Source of the DNA: Prosopocoilus inquinatus
Taxonomy: Eukaryota; Arthropoda; Insecta; Coleoptera; Lucanidae
Length of the DNA: 64,000 bases
Direction of reading: 5' to 3'
NCBI GenBank assembly: GCA_036172665.1
Contig: CM069880.1
Span: forward strand, 6,140,501 to 6,204,500
The notes below the pieces were generated by a model. It ran no database searches. It was given only the letters and a program-made list of their open reading frames with translations, and was not told the DNA's origin. A program made the translations under genes and the position numbers. Positions 44,931 through 56,849 of this stretch are shown here, piece by piece; within the stretch, counting starts at the first letter, position 1; each line of letters starts with the position of its first letter.

Positions 44931-45554
44931 GGGTCAAGTGGTGTAAAAATGAGACACTTTTTAGAACTTTCAATTTTGTAATGTGTTGGAGTCCTTCAAC
45001 GGAATTGATGAAATTTTTGTAAGAGGTAAATGATGATGAAAAAACTATTGGTAACTTAAAAACGTACAAAAAATACCTTTAAAAAGGTGAAAATAAATAA
45101 AAATTGTGTCTCATATTTAACCCCGAAAAAGTCTAAAAATGAGACATGCCAGGTTAAATATCATAAAATGCATGTATTAAGGGCCGGTTGCTCAGTCACT
45201 GTTTAACGTTAATCTGCAGTTAGCTTCCATCCGTTCCTATGTAAAAACAAAATTGAAGATTAATGTGAAACTGTGACTGAAAAACCCGGCCTTACAGTCA
45301 TGGGCGACCTCTAGTAAAATTTTTAAAAAAAGTTATTTAATAGAAAAATACCTACAACAAATTAACACATAGATAAGTAAAATGATGCTGTCTTGGATAG
45401 AAACATTCATTAACTGCAAGCTAATAAATAAATAATAAAGTATTTATAATAAGAAAACTATCGGCAGTATCGAATTATATTATCTTACCAATTTTATTTG
45501 ATGTCTCATTTTTCACCTGAATTTTGCTTGTCTCATTTCTACACCACTTGACCC
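44931..45554. mobile_element. TIR element with TA duplication, carrying a nested MITE
   Basis: GGGTCAAGTGGTGTAAAAAT at the left and the complement TCTACACCACTTGACCC at the right, flanked by TA on both sides (Tc1/mariner-like target). 624 bp including a nested element at 45180-45291. No transposase frame. Confidence 0.75.
45180..45291. mobile_element. Nested Harbinger-like MITE
   Basis: AGGGCCGGTTGCTCAGTCAC at the left and the complement of GTGACTGAAAAACCCGGCC at the right; TTA on each side (45177-45179 and 45292-45294). The GGCCGGTT end and the TTA duplication match those of the element at 52848. Confidence 0.6.
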
Positions 45555-45909
45555 TAAATAATTTTTTAAATAAGAGTTTACCAATCAAAATATAATATAA
45601 TTTTTAGGAAGGCTCGGTATAAAAATATGTCAAATATTAAACAGCCAGAATATATAAAATAAGGTTAGTCAATTATTACTCAATATTTCGGCTCTTGTTT
45701 AAATCTTTGATCTTCCTGTGAAATTTAATACTGAATTAATAATTACTGTTATAATTAGAAACCATACTTTTGGCAAGGTGAATATAAATTTTATATTTAT
45801 AAATTGGTTTTTATAAATTTTACATCAATTCAACAGAAACCGATGGTAGAAGAATATAACACATTTTTATAACAGTAAACTGTTAACTTTCAAACAATTT
45901 ACCAGTGGT

Positions 45910-45945
45910 TAACGGGTCGGACACTTATTTTGAATCACCCAGTAT
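45910..45945 (+). repeat. Repeat motif E, copy 3
   Basis: AACGGGTCGGACACTTATTT plus TGAATCACCCAGTAT; see 16011 and 38262. Confidence 0.5.
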
Positions 45946-46377
45946 ATGTAGCATGTAGGTATGTTTCCTGAATTAACAATAAAATTGTTTTCTTACGTGA
46001 CTAGTTTTAGATAACTTAGAAAATTCTGACAGAGGTAAGGTCATCATTGAATTGTAAAAAATATTATCTATTATTTATAAACATTATTGAAGAGTAAATG
46101 AATTAACACGAAAAATAATTTGCGCATTAAAATTTTTACACACATGTCTGCTGTCTTTGTCTCATATCTAATAATATCGCGACTTATATGAATGGAATTT
46201 AAATATAAAATAGGTAAGGTAACGTTAAATAAATGAATATATTTCTTCCCATTGCTTTTACTTTTCATTCTATTGTCAAGAGCTTGTTAATTTAATTTCC
46301 TGTCCAAGAGTGCAGGGTTTCCTTATACAGTTTGAGCCAATCAAATAAGTTCGCGGTGCTTCGTGTACGTTCGAGCC

Positions 46378-46590
46378 TACACAGAAAAAAAATTGTAGTA
46401 AAATCATGTAAAATTGGAATCAGATACAAAAAAGTAGCAAATATTCGTACAATACTGTGGGGCAAGAAACTACTTTTATCCTAAGACTTACTACAATTAT
46501 TCGAATATTTGCTACTTTTTTGTATCTGGTTCCTATTTTATTATTAAATACTATAATTGTGTTATTTTTTACTATATATTTTTTTCTGTA
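46378..46590. mobile_element. MITE with perfect internal arms
   Basis: Inner arms 46416-46447 and 46501-46532 match over 32 bp with one or two differences (GATACAAAAAAGTAGCAAAT against its complement); outer ends TACACAGAAAAAAA and TTTTTTCTGTA also pair. 213 bp, non-coding. Confidence 0.65.
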
Positions 46591-47061
46591 ATATCGAAAA
46601 AAGAAGAGTATACGTTTGATAATTATCGTAATGTTTCCAATGGTAAACATAATTTATGATTTCAAAAAACTAATTTTTAAATAAATAAAACATAATTTTA
46701 CGTTAAATTTAATTCGTTTTTATGGATACTTGTGGCAGAAGGAGTGAAACGATTTTCATAAATTTCGTAAATAAAGATTGTATTCTACCAATAAAATATC
46801 TCAACAAAACCATTTTACAATTTTTGCTTTCTGAGATACAATGGCCGCGTTAGGTGAACGGTCAAATTGCACAAAATCGTCAAGTCAGCGGTCCGACTAA
46901 ACCCTCTGACCAATCACCAATTGAGAAAAGTGATCACGTTATTTGGCTGACCACTTCGACCGTTCACTTACCGCAGCCGATATAAAGATCCATATTGGAA
47001 CATAAAAAAGAATAATGTTACTGAAAACTGGTCCGGCCGCGGGCCTCTTGTATGGCAAAAC

Positions 47062-47225
47062 GAACGGAGTGTGGAGTATCGCGCACTTTGTCACACACAT
47101 GTCTGTGGTGCTCTTTATTTTTGCCATACAAGCGAGGGGAGAGCGTGTCTAAAAATTGGCTCGTTTTCTGCTCGCTTTTTACTCTTCCAGTACTTAACCT
47201 CCACGCTTGAAACTAACATCCCCTT
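47062..47225 (+). repeat. Dispersed repeat H, copy 1
   Basis: Matches 63771-63930 in the same orientation: GAACGGA, GAGTATC, GCACTTTGTCAC, GGTGCTC, TTATTTTTG and GGCTCGTTTT. Non-coding and unassigned. Positions 46591-47061 and 47226-47782 hold nothing recognised. Confidence 0.6.
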
Positions 47226-47782
47226 TTCTCTTATGATCTCAACCAAACTCCTACTTGTGAAATTCTTACCACACACTGTACAGTAATAATTAAAAGTAAT
47301 ATCTACCCAATAAAATTTCAGGTCAGTATTTAACAGATAAACAAGCACGCGTTAAATTTTATTTCATGAGTTTATTTTGTATTTGCTTACCTACTTGCTG
47401 ATTTGCTTGTTTATCTATTATAATAGTCAGAAGGCATATAGGCGGCAATTTAAAATTTGTATGAGACACATTACTAAAAAGTACGACTGTACATATTAGT
47501 TACAATCACAAAGAAAAAAGAGATCTATTTGTACGACAATGTAAATACCTAGAAAATGAAGTTGTTTTTCACATTAATCATGACGTAAATGCTCGGTTAC
47601 TTTTAAGGCTTTGCATTGACGTATTACAGATTTTCGCCACTAATAACGAAATGTAAAGTTTTTGTTTGCGTTAAATTTTCAAACTGGTGTTTCCGTTTAT
47701 ACTCTTTTCTTTTTATTTTCTTTTGATGTAAACGGTAAGGTTGAAACTTGTGCAAATAAAATAGAAAACATAACATTATAAC

Positions 47783-48318
47783 TAAGGATAGAATTTGAAT
47801 AAGTACACGCCATAGTTTCAGTAGCGCCGTAAAAAAGTATCGAACAGGCACATTGTGTAATGGGACGGTAAAAAAATTTACGGCATTCTTAGGGTTATCG
47901 CACACATAACGCGGCGAACCGCGGCGCCGAAAATTTCTTTTGCTGTATTCTTATGAGAGTGCGCCCACTTATGCGAAGCGCGGCGAAGCTATCCAACGTA
48001 TCCAAGTACAGCTAAAAAAAAGTCGCCGCTCTTCGCCGCGCTGTAATGTGCCAGAACCTTTACACTCTGATGCAATGTGGCGGAGGTCGAGGTACAACTA
48101 CTTACTCTGAAAATCTTTACATATTTAAACAAGAAGAGTTGATTGCATAACTATAATTTTTTATTGTGGTAATATTGCTCTGTTTTTTGTTATACTGAGT
48201 AACACCATTGCTGTAGCGGCGTTAATTCTCTCCGCAGCCCTCGCGTTTGTTTGCGCGCTACGGTCTAATATTTTTTATTGCCCGCTTCACTAGAATTTGA
48301 ACCGCGCAAAATATATTT
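47783..48318 (+). repeat. Dispersed repeat A, copy 2 (interrupted)
   Basis: Same family as 9804-10181, split by MITE F at 47890-48062. The flanks GGCATTCT and CACTCTGATGCAATG rejoin to match copy 1 (GGCGTTCTCACTATAGGATGCAATG is the uninterrupted form). Confidence 0.7.
47890..48062. mobile_element. MITE F, copy 2 (nested in repeat A)
   Basis: 173 bp, ends TAGGGTTATCGCACACATAA and the complement of TTGGAA-like CCAGAACCTTTA; the interior shares GCGGCGCCGAAAATTTCTTT with copy 1. The empty site in repeat A copy 1 proves it is an insertion. Confidence 0.75.
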
Positions 48319-50046
48319 TCCCGACCCATAATTATAACACATGTGTAGTGTATACGTATTACAAAAACAAAGTTCCTAAACTTGATAAGAATTATCTTTG
48401 ATCAGTTTCAAAATCTGTGTTATCGGGTATAATGAACATCACCCTATCATTTATAAAAAGCACGTGATAAATACCGATTGTACTTTGCCCGCGGCTTTAT
48501 TTATTAATCGTCTGACAATAAAAAAATAATACAAAAGACTTTAGTAAGTTTGTATTCTGGTTTATGTATTAGACAGAAGTCGAGAATTGACGAAACAAAA
48601 TCTACGATTTAGGAAGAATTAAGCGACTTTTAAATACGATTGCTTAAATTCTATTTAAGTGAGTTCACACAACCTGCTGCAAGTGTGATGACTCTTGGAA
48701 AAAAATAGTTTTGATTGTACTTCAACGAAACTTTCTCAGCTTGTAATGACCGAAGACAAAAGAAAACATAAATAAAATGACCACTGCGCAACTCATAAAA
48801 CAAGTTCGGCGGCCTTGAAATAATAAAATAATAAGGGCAAAATAAAAAATATTTGTCTGCATTAAATTAGAAAGTATTGGAAGAAAGATTTTTTAAAATA
48901 TTTAATGCCTAAAAATAGAAAATAAATTATTAAAAGCATTGCTCATGGATTTTCGTGTGTATTATGAGTGCGGCCAAGAGAAATAAAGATAATAACCGAG
49001 ATTAAAGACCTCATCCTGTAATCTTCCATTCTTGTAGACATAAAATCTTTATAATTCGATGGAAAATCACAAATTGCGTTTCGCTAAAGAATGCAGTAAA
49101 TCTACGTTGCTTGAAAAAAAAATATTGTAAATGTAAATAAATCTCGTGCAGGTATTTAAATAAAATCAATTTTTGCAACGAATATGAATCGACGGTTTTG
49201 TAATAAGAAAACGAAAACTATTTTCAAAAGAAAATTGGCACATAACCTAGGCTCTAAAAGAACGGATTTAACTAGTCACTGACGTAGAAACTTCGACATT
49301 GCAAGAAAAACAAACTACAATAAGGGCAACTTCATAACGGAGCTCTGATGGTAGATGATAGATTTCTGGCAAAAGGCTGTACGGGTACGCGATAATTAGT
49401 AAAGATGCATTAGTAAAGGTTACAAAACTATTTTAGTCGGTTTTGATTAGATTGAACGCGACTGTACATACTCCTATTTTATTACAATTGTGTCACTTTT
49501 TACTACACATTTTGCTCTGTGTAAGTAGTGTAGAAATGTAAGTGTACCAAGTTTCTTCTAATGAATTACAACATTATTTTTAATTAATATATTATCGGAA
49601 GTTTACAAACGACGTCAGCGCTGTACGAAACGGGATTTCACATTTCTCATGATCAAGGTCGAACAATTAATACTTTCTCTTAATCCTCTCGTGAATTCAA
49701 AGGTCATTCAAACTGATAGTGATAAATATGATTTAATTCCAGGTGTGATTCGAATCGAACATTATTATATTTATAAACATAATTCCATTCTCTGAATATA
49801 AAGAAAATAACAAGATACACCGTGATTCAGAATTGTCTCCAGGGGCCTTATTCTCGAATCGAGGGAACAAACTCGTGACGTCAAAATGACATAGGAAAAA
49901 TGAATTCTTACCAGTTTAGTAATATTTGCCCACAAAATTTATGTTTAACAAATAATTTTTCTCATTTTGCTTATTTATTTTTTATCTCAAATAGAATTTT
50001 TTAGATCAAAATTTCTTTATTTCACCACATACGTCTAACCTAATAA
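48319..50046. other. Non-coding interval
   Basis: About 1.7 kb with no supported gene. Confidence 0.4.
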
Positions 50047-50222
50047 TACTAGAGATGGGCCAGGAAATGAACCCGGTGCATTCAACAGGGTGCATACACG
50101 AATGTACCGGGTGCATACAAAAATTTTAATTTCCCGCGCAAATCGAACGAGAAATAACCTTTTCTTGACATTATTTAATGGTTTGCAGGAGGTTGACAAG
50201 GTATAATGTTTCATAGTGTGCA
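50047..50222 (+). repeat. Dispersed repeat C, copy 2
   Basis: Begins AGAGATGGGC and repeats CCGGGTGCAT two to three times; corresponds to 16355-16512. Confidence 0.45.
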
Positions 50223-51892
50223 GTGAATAGCTGAATAGTAAATTTTTAAGTTTAATCGAAAGCTTTATACTTTAGAATCTGAACAAAATGAGTAAGTTTT
50301 TGAAGTTAACATTACAAAATAATTGTCTAGCGATTGTCCGTACAAAATATATTATATTTGGTGTCATTTTGAAGCATTTTTTTATGTCTTATGTAAATAT
50401 AGCCAACTGGGCAATGACCCAATTCACCGGGTGCATAGTGCTTACTAATTAATAGCTTTGTTGACTAGAACTTCATTATACGGAAAGCGCATTTTATATT
50501 ATTAGAATACGAAAAAAATTAAATAGTATTAATTGATTTTGTATAATATTTTTTCTGAATTAAATTAAATGATCAAGAATAAATGTCCCATCATTCGCAT
50601 ATTTTGACAAATTAAAGGTTATAAGTTTGAATAATTTACTTTGAACTTCTGAATTAATGCAAACGTGCGAAAACTGTTTTTATTTCAATTCCAATTTTGA
50701 AATAATAAAGAGCATGCATGAATTTTCAGAATTCGTAAATTACTTCGAATGCCTTAATCATAATCGCATGCTTTAGGTAAACAATAGTTTCTCTGATATC
50801 CTCGTCCTCAATAATGATTCTCCATACAATTATTTTAATTGTTTCCAATGATCAACATTAATTTATTTCTTGCCATAGTAATTTTGGTATTACGCATATT
50901 TTTTATATTAAATTGTATAGGTTTTTTTAAAAATATTTTGCAGTGCGGTTTTTTGTGGTAACTCTAGAAGATAATATGTAAAAAAACCTAGAATTTTTTT
51001 TTATAATCTTTTTCTCAGCTCCTAAAATAAAACATTGGAACATATAAAAATAACCCTATACATCTCGCTCAGCTCATTTTTGTATATTTCATATTTACCA
51101 AAAATCTCTTTACTCTTTCCTCGTAATTAAAATGTTATAATAAAAATTTCTGTAAAGTAATAAAACTTTTGTGAAATAAAAAATTAAAGAACAAATCAGA
51201 CATTGCGTATAATTATAATTTTTCCAATTCATTTACATCATCGATCCTTTAAACTAATTTAAAATTCATGTATTTCTTTTGATATATAAAGATCTGTTAT
51301 GTAAGAAAATAAAATATTCTAATGTAGGTAAAATAAAATTGTCCTTACATTTCTGATAAATGATAAATGAAACTAAATACGTGCCTTCCAACGAAATTCA
51401 ACGCATCATAAACATCAACCGGCCGCGGCAATCTAAGAGGATTAACGACCTTCTTATCGGGGTGCTGAGAAAGTATCCTCCTTTGTTAAGGTTCAAAATA
51501 AATTAGACCTGTTTCAATAAGGGTCATATTCGAACAGTTTTATTGCTTTTCGTTTGGAACTTTTAAGCACCGGGTACAAACCTCGTGTACGGGCAGCCTA
51601 TGCCTTGCAAACATATTTGTTCAATAACTTTGTCGAGTCAACAATTCAGCCGCTATTACCTGAACGCGACCACTGAGCCCGTTCAGAAGACCCAGAAGAT
51701 CACATCAGAGGGTTTGTAAACTTGAACAGCCCGACCTGATTTCATCATGGTGGATGAGTTCTTCATGGCTACGAGATGGCGCTAGCGACATGCATGCAAA
51801 ATAAACACTGTAACGTATTCAAAATATCAAGCCAACTAAAGTGTGTATCTTTTAGGTATATTTTACACTTGAAATGTGAGAAAAGTCGAGAG
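50223..51892. other. Non-coding interval
   Basis: AT-rich, then a more GC-balanced patch at 51400-51800. No exon could be supported. Confidence 0.4.
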
Positions 51893-52195
51893 CTGATGGC
51901 AAGATAGTAGTAAGAAGAACGAGTCGCCTGTAAAAAAACGGAAACCACTTACCGAAAGAACAATTCCACAGCCTACAGTTCTTGTACAGCACGCGGCATT
52001 ACAAGCACAGCCTACAGTTCCTGTACAGCAGGCAACATTAGAAGCACAGCCTACTTTGAAAAGTTTTAAGAAAAATTGTTTATTTTATAGCAATCCGGAA
52101 ACATTTAATTTTTTTATGAGGCTAGAAACTGTATTCCAACAGTATTTTGAATTTCTTAAAAATAAAAACATTAATTTGACAGGTTTTTTTATTTG
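51893..52195 (+). CDS. Unrecognised open frame with a 39-bp coding repeat
   Basis: An open frame of about 100 codons without an upstream ATG, so either an internal exon or a fragment. It contains a basic patch KKRKPLTER, then two copies of a 13-residue unit (QPTVLVQHAALQA and QPTVPVQQATLEA) encoded by 39-bp repeats, then a hydrophobic-helical part NPETFNFFMRLETVFQQYF. I do not recognise the family; a transposon gene piece is possible. Stop near 52193. Confidence 0.3.
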
Positions 52196-52708
52196 AAAAA
52201 TGTAATAATATAAAAGACAGTGAATCTATTTTAAATTGCCGACTAAAAATGAAAATAATAAATAGATTCAGTACATTTATGGCATCACAGTTATAATACA
52301 ATATAAATACTATTAGATATGTATGTCGATGGTATTTGCTGTAAATTATATAATTATTTTTATTATATAAGTGTTTTAGTGTCTACATATTAGCATAAAT
52401 ATTTATTTCATTTCATATCTGTTTATGTTCTTTTCTTAGTTGTGTAATTAAATATACTTAAAAGTGAAGTGCTTATGTTTTTCTAACTTGAAATGCAGTC
52501 ATGGTTATAGTCGGAGGAAGAAAATGGCAAATTAGGATAAGTCAACAGACGCCTGCCTAATTTCAAATTTGCCTCCTAAGTTAGAACATATATGGCGCCC
52601 GTATGGCCACACTCTTATTTTAAGGCACTCTAGAATCACTTCCGTATTAGGGAGTTTACATGCTATAGAGTTTTATCTATGCGCATCAGTGACTGAAGGC
52701 CGGATTAC

Positions 52709-52847
52709 AACCAGGAGAGAGGTTTATTGGCAACTGAAAATTTTTGTCCAGGCTGTTTTAGTAACGTATTTATCCGCAGAGATGGCGCTAGAAGTAATTG
52801 TAAATTTAGCGCGAATGAAATCTCACATGTGAATGTTAATTGCTTTA
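52709..52847 (+). repeat. Dispersed repeat B, copy 2 (left half)
   Basis: Matches the complement of 13208-13376; continues at 54149-54185 after the inserted element. Confidence 0.7.
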
Positions 52848-54148
52848 TGGCCGGTTTCACAAAGCTTTGTTAAAGCGTTGATTAACTAATCAACCGTTAA
52901 GTTTAATCAGTGTTAAAAAGTTGATGCTGTTTCACAAAACAAAAAACTATTGTGTTAATCTCTGATTAACTAATTGGAGTTTACGTTTGGCAACATCGAA
53001 AAATTGCCACTTTGACATCGCTTAAAGTAATCTGTCCGCAATGACGTCAGGTAGTGTGAGGTTAGAAACTCAAAATAAATAAATACATCTTGAAATTCTT
53101 CGCACTAGTGCAGTTAATGATTTTTAAAAATGAAAAACGAAAAAAGAAAGGGAGGAAGGAAACTTTAGTGCAGTTGAATTACTTGAACATATATTGCAGA
53201 CACGTTTTCTGTTGTGGCACATTCAGCAGGATTACCATCAGGTGAAATAATTTTAACATGGGGTACAATCTGTGGTGCCAATGACATGACAAAAGCGTAA
53301 TGTTAACTTGCGGAGCTTCTTCTATTGGCAATTTAATTAACTGTTTGCTTTGCCTTGCAATAAAATGAGTGACACGAATTATTCTACGTATCGATGGTTT
53401 CTGAAAGTATCAGGAATCAGCTGTTGAAATATTTCAGTGGATAATAACGTAAGTTTATCAGCAACTGATTTGTACTATAAAATAAATTTATTTTTGATTG
53501 TTGCAGGTTCTAGTGTGGGACCAAAGAGTTGCATAACTCCTTTGGAAAAGCGAAACGTTAAATTCATTATCATCCAAATCATTAAAAGGATTATTTCTGT
53601 CTCTTATAAAATGAATTCTACCTTAAGGAGGCATTTCTTTAACGTCAGAGAACAAAGTGTGGTTGCAGACATTCTGAAATAATTTTGAATTGTTTGTTGT
53701 TGAAAATAATTTCCGAAATATAGTCGCAAAAATTAATCAAGAAACCAAGTGAGTAAAAAGTTCAGAAATGTCATTATTTTTCATATTTAAGGTACGTTAC
53801 ATTTTTAAATAAAATTATAATTATTTTTTAGATATATGTGTGGAATTTTTAATCAAAAATGCTTTATAAAAACTATGGAAAATTCACTCGTTACTTTTTA
53901 ATCGCTGGAATTCTATCGATTAACCTAACGCCTGATTAGAGAGAAGTAAACGAAACGTTATCTCTTAACCGAGCTTTGTGAAACACTTAACGGAGCATTA
54001 AGACTATTTGACGACCGATTACAGAGCGAGCCGTTTAGTAATTATCGTTAATTTAATCATCGTTAAATGCAGTTGTTTTCCTATTTAATCATTCGTTACA
54101 GAGTTAATCGGAACTTAAATATTTAACGAAGCTTTGTGAAACCGGCCA
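52848..54148. mobile_element. PIF/Harbinger-like non-autonomous element
   Basis: 1301 bp with terminal inverted repeats TGGCCGGTTTCACAAAGCTT on the left and the same on the complement of the right end (one difference within 27 bp). Flanked by TTA at 52845-52847 and 54149-54151, the 3-bp TWA duplication of PIF/Harbinger. Repeat B copy 1 at 13.2 kb shows the empty site with a single TTA. The longest frame (53437-53682, 81 codons) shows no DDE or Myb motif I recognise. Confidence 0.85.
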
Positions 54149-55087
54149 TTAGTGATGGCGGTGATCGTGATCGTGATGATTAAAGAACTGGCACAAATGT
54201 AATGGGTTAAATCATATTGTCCGTTAAATAAACATTGTTGATGATTAAATTATTTTTGTGTGACCACAGAATAGTCTCTAATATAAACAGAGTTTGAGAA
54301 AAATAGACTTTGCAAGATCTGCAAAAGAAGATTTAAATGTGTAGTTATTGGATGCAATTCATGTTCCAATCAGACCAAATTTCCTTCAATTCGGAATTGG
54401 GGCTGCTAATTTAGGCAACGAAGCCCTGTGACAATTTCGATGCAAGAAGACGTGTATGCATCACACTGATGAAAGGTTAGCATTACCGTTAGCGTCATAA
54501 TAATCCATAATTTAAGGTTTTTATTTTACGAAATTAACAATGACAGTAAAATATAAATTGTTACAGATATGTGTATCCAGGACATGAATGCTGGAAGATT
54601 AAATTGATACGGAGACTTAACCTGTATCCTACATCGTATTATCTGAAGAGATAATTCATCATTTTAATAGAAATGAATGTGCAGAAGGTAGGAGTTACAA
54701 CTATGAAACAATCTCTTTAAATAATTTTATTAAAGTGTAACAAGTATTATTATGTGTGAGTGACTAGCTGATTTTTAAAATTTAAAGGTGGTCAAAGTAC
54801 AGTATTCTGAATAAAAATTGTTAAAAAAAAAGTTTAATTTGCAGTAATTTTAAAGATATTCACACATAAAGTCAAAAATAATGTGTACGGATAAAGAAAG
54901 AATGTATTGAATTGCAATTTTGAAAGCATTTCCATAAACTATGAACTTCATGAATGACAATGTACAAATAATGTGTTATTACTTGCAGTTACTTTTGCAG
55001 TCAAATATAGTAATTTGAGAATAATATGTGGTTTGTTTTATTAGCTTAAAATCTAGTAAATATCATAATTTAAGCATGATTTTTCGT
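54149..55087. other. Rest of repeat B, then non-coding interval
   Basis: 54149-54185 completes repeat B (GTGATGGCGGTGATCG). The remainder has no supported feature. Confidence 0.45.
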
Positions 55088-55227
55088 TTCTTTAAGTTTT
55101 CTTCTCCATACATTCATTTAGGTAATACGTTATATTCTGCAAAGACTTATATATTACGGCATATTAGAGTCTTTGCAGAATATAACGTATTACTTAAATG
55201 AATGTATGGAGAAGAAAACCTAAAGAA
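55088..55227. repeat. Near-perfect 60-bp hairpin with 20-nt loop
   Basis: Arms 55088-55147 and 55168-55227 pair at 58 of 60 positions. The AT-rich sequence has no known transposon end. It could be a recent inverted duplication, a MITE or a hairpin-RNA source. Confidence 0.85.
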
Positions 55228-55267
55228 TTATTTAAATTAAAAAGGCGCGTAAAAAAGCGCGCGTACA

Positions 55268-55360
55268 ATAATGGCGCCATCGCAACAGATAAATACGTTA
55301 CTAAGTACTACTACGTCATATTACGTGGACAAAAAATTTACATGGGAATTGGCTCTCTCC
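55268..55360 (-). repeat. Repeat B fragment, copy 3
   Basis: GGCGCCATC...CAGATAAATACGTTACTAA and GGACAAAAAATTT follow the order seen in copy 1 on the plus strand at 13292-13376. Diverged and truncated by the next element. Confidence 0.5.
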
Positions 55361-55530
55361 TGAATACACCTGCCGAGTGCTAGGCCGAGAGAGTGTATTC
55401 GGCCAAGTGTTCAACTAATGTGATTAATACAGTCAGTACTCGGCGTATCTCCCGTATATTAATCTGCTCCAGTTTCTCGGTCGAGTAACAAAACGAGTGA
55501 CTCGGTCCAGCACTCGGCAGGTGTAATTCA
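55361..55530. mobile_element. MITE with ACACCTGCCGAGTGCT ends
   Basis: TGAATACACCTGCCGAGTGC on the left and the complement of GCACTCGGCAGGTGTAATTCA on the right. 170 bp, rich in CTCGG motifs, inserted next to or in repeat B. Confidence 0.65.
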
Positions 55531-56606
55531 GCCTTGAGTGTTTTGTCCACCGCAAATAAATCTGTCCAGAAAAATTCTAGGCCCATCGTTAATTAATTGC
55601 TCTATTAATTTTTTTTGTCGAATTTTGTTTAATTTTTCAATGTTGTCTCTCTTTTGAATGATATTTAAAAGGTCACTTTAGGTCATAACAATAAATATAA
55701 TAATTGTCCACCTTATTTAATTTTTATGATCACGACTTGCTAAATTAATTACGACTTCAAACCAGGTCACCAGTGGTTCTAAAACTAGAATTGAACTAAA
55801 TGTCAAAACTGTACCAAACTTTCACTAAGCATGTCACATTTTGCTAAATGGAAGGATACTTGATATGATAATATTCAAAATTAATCTGACACGTTATAAA
55901 GTTCTGAATAAAGTACGTAGATGATAGTTTCAGAATAGAAAATTGGATATACTGCAAATTTCATTAATTTTTGGCGTAATGAAAACGTACCAAAATGAAT
56001 AAAGTACAATATGATCAAGCATGACTCTTCGAGCTGACAATACGGAATTTTATTCAATTAAAATGATGGATACTTAATTAATAATAATAATTAATTTAAT
56101 CAAAATGTTTTTACATTACAACTCATTTCGAACCGGAATTTCAGTTAATACACCATTATTTTTTATTTAGATAACCTACAATATTGTCATGTTGTTGATG
56201 TTTCGTCAAACGTGTATCAAATCAACAAACCATATCCGTTTGTAATGTTGAAAATTGCAGAATAAAAAATACTCGTAATTGTACATACTGCCTAGAGACC
56301 CCCTAGTTAAAGTTCACCAGAATCAGCCATCCTTCAAAAACAAAGTTCCGTCAGTGTCAAATTAACAACCCAGCTATATACAGCTGTATAAGCGCTTATT
56401 CAGCTCAATGTGTTTGCTGGGAATATTAAACCTTGCTTGTTCTTTCAAGCTCAAATTTCAGCAAAAAGTCCCGTCCGTATCAAATTGACAATATTATCTA
56501 ACCTTGGTTGCTTATTTTCAAAGTCAAATTTAAGTGTTGACGGCAAGTTGCATTTCCATTCCTTCTTTATGATTGGCTGAAATACATTTTTGCTTAAATA
56601 TGGCGG
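55531..56606. other. Non-coding interval with a weak direct duplication
   Basis: At about 56342 and 56466 two diverged units share TCCGTCAGTGTCAAATTAAC / CCGTCCGTATCAAATTGAC and AACCTTGCTTG / AACCTTGGTTG. No gene seen. Confidence 0.4.
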
Positions 56607-56701
56607 AACCAATTAAAAATGCAAGCCCTTCTGTCAGACTCGTAACTAGAGAGTCTCTAGTACTGCTACGTCAGACAGTCATTTTTTGCTTTTAATTGGT
56701 T
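56607..56701. repeat. Imperfect hairpin
   Basis: AACCAATTAAAAATGCAAG pairs with CTTTTAATTGGTT, and CTGTCAGAC...TAGAGA with TCTCTAG...GTCAGACAG. About 95 bp, 150 bp upstream of element 2. Confidence 0.5.
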
Positions 56702-56849
56702 TGGACAATGGTACAGTTTAAAAGTACTCCGCCTAGTGCTTGTTATTGAGTGTTTTCTTAACTTAAAATTTTAACAGTTCTATCACATAATGAGAATGAT
56801 GACTCTTTTTTAGTTTCGTTTTTGTATAATGTAAATTTTCTTATAATAT

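Noticed and set aside
52569..52832. 87-codon frame in repeat B
   Set aside because: Repeat B copy 1 does not keep the frame, so it is not a gene.
55088..55227. Hairpin as a microRNA gene
   Set aside because: Arms pair too perfectly and over too great a length for a typical animal pre-miRNA; kept only as a hairpin of unknown origin.
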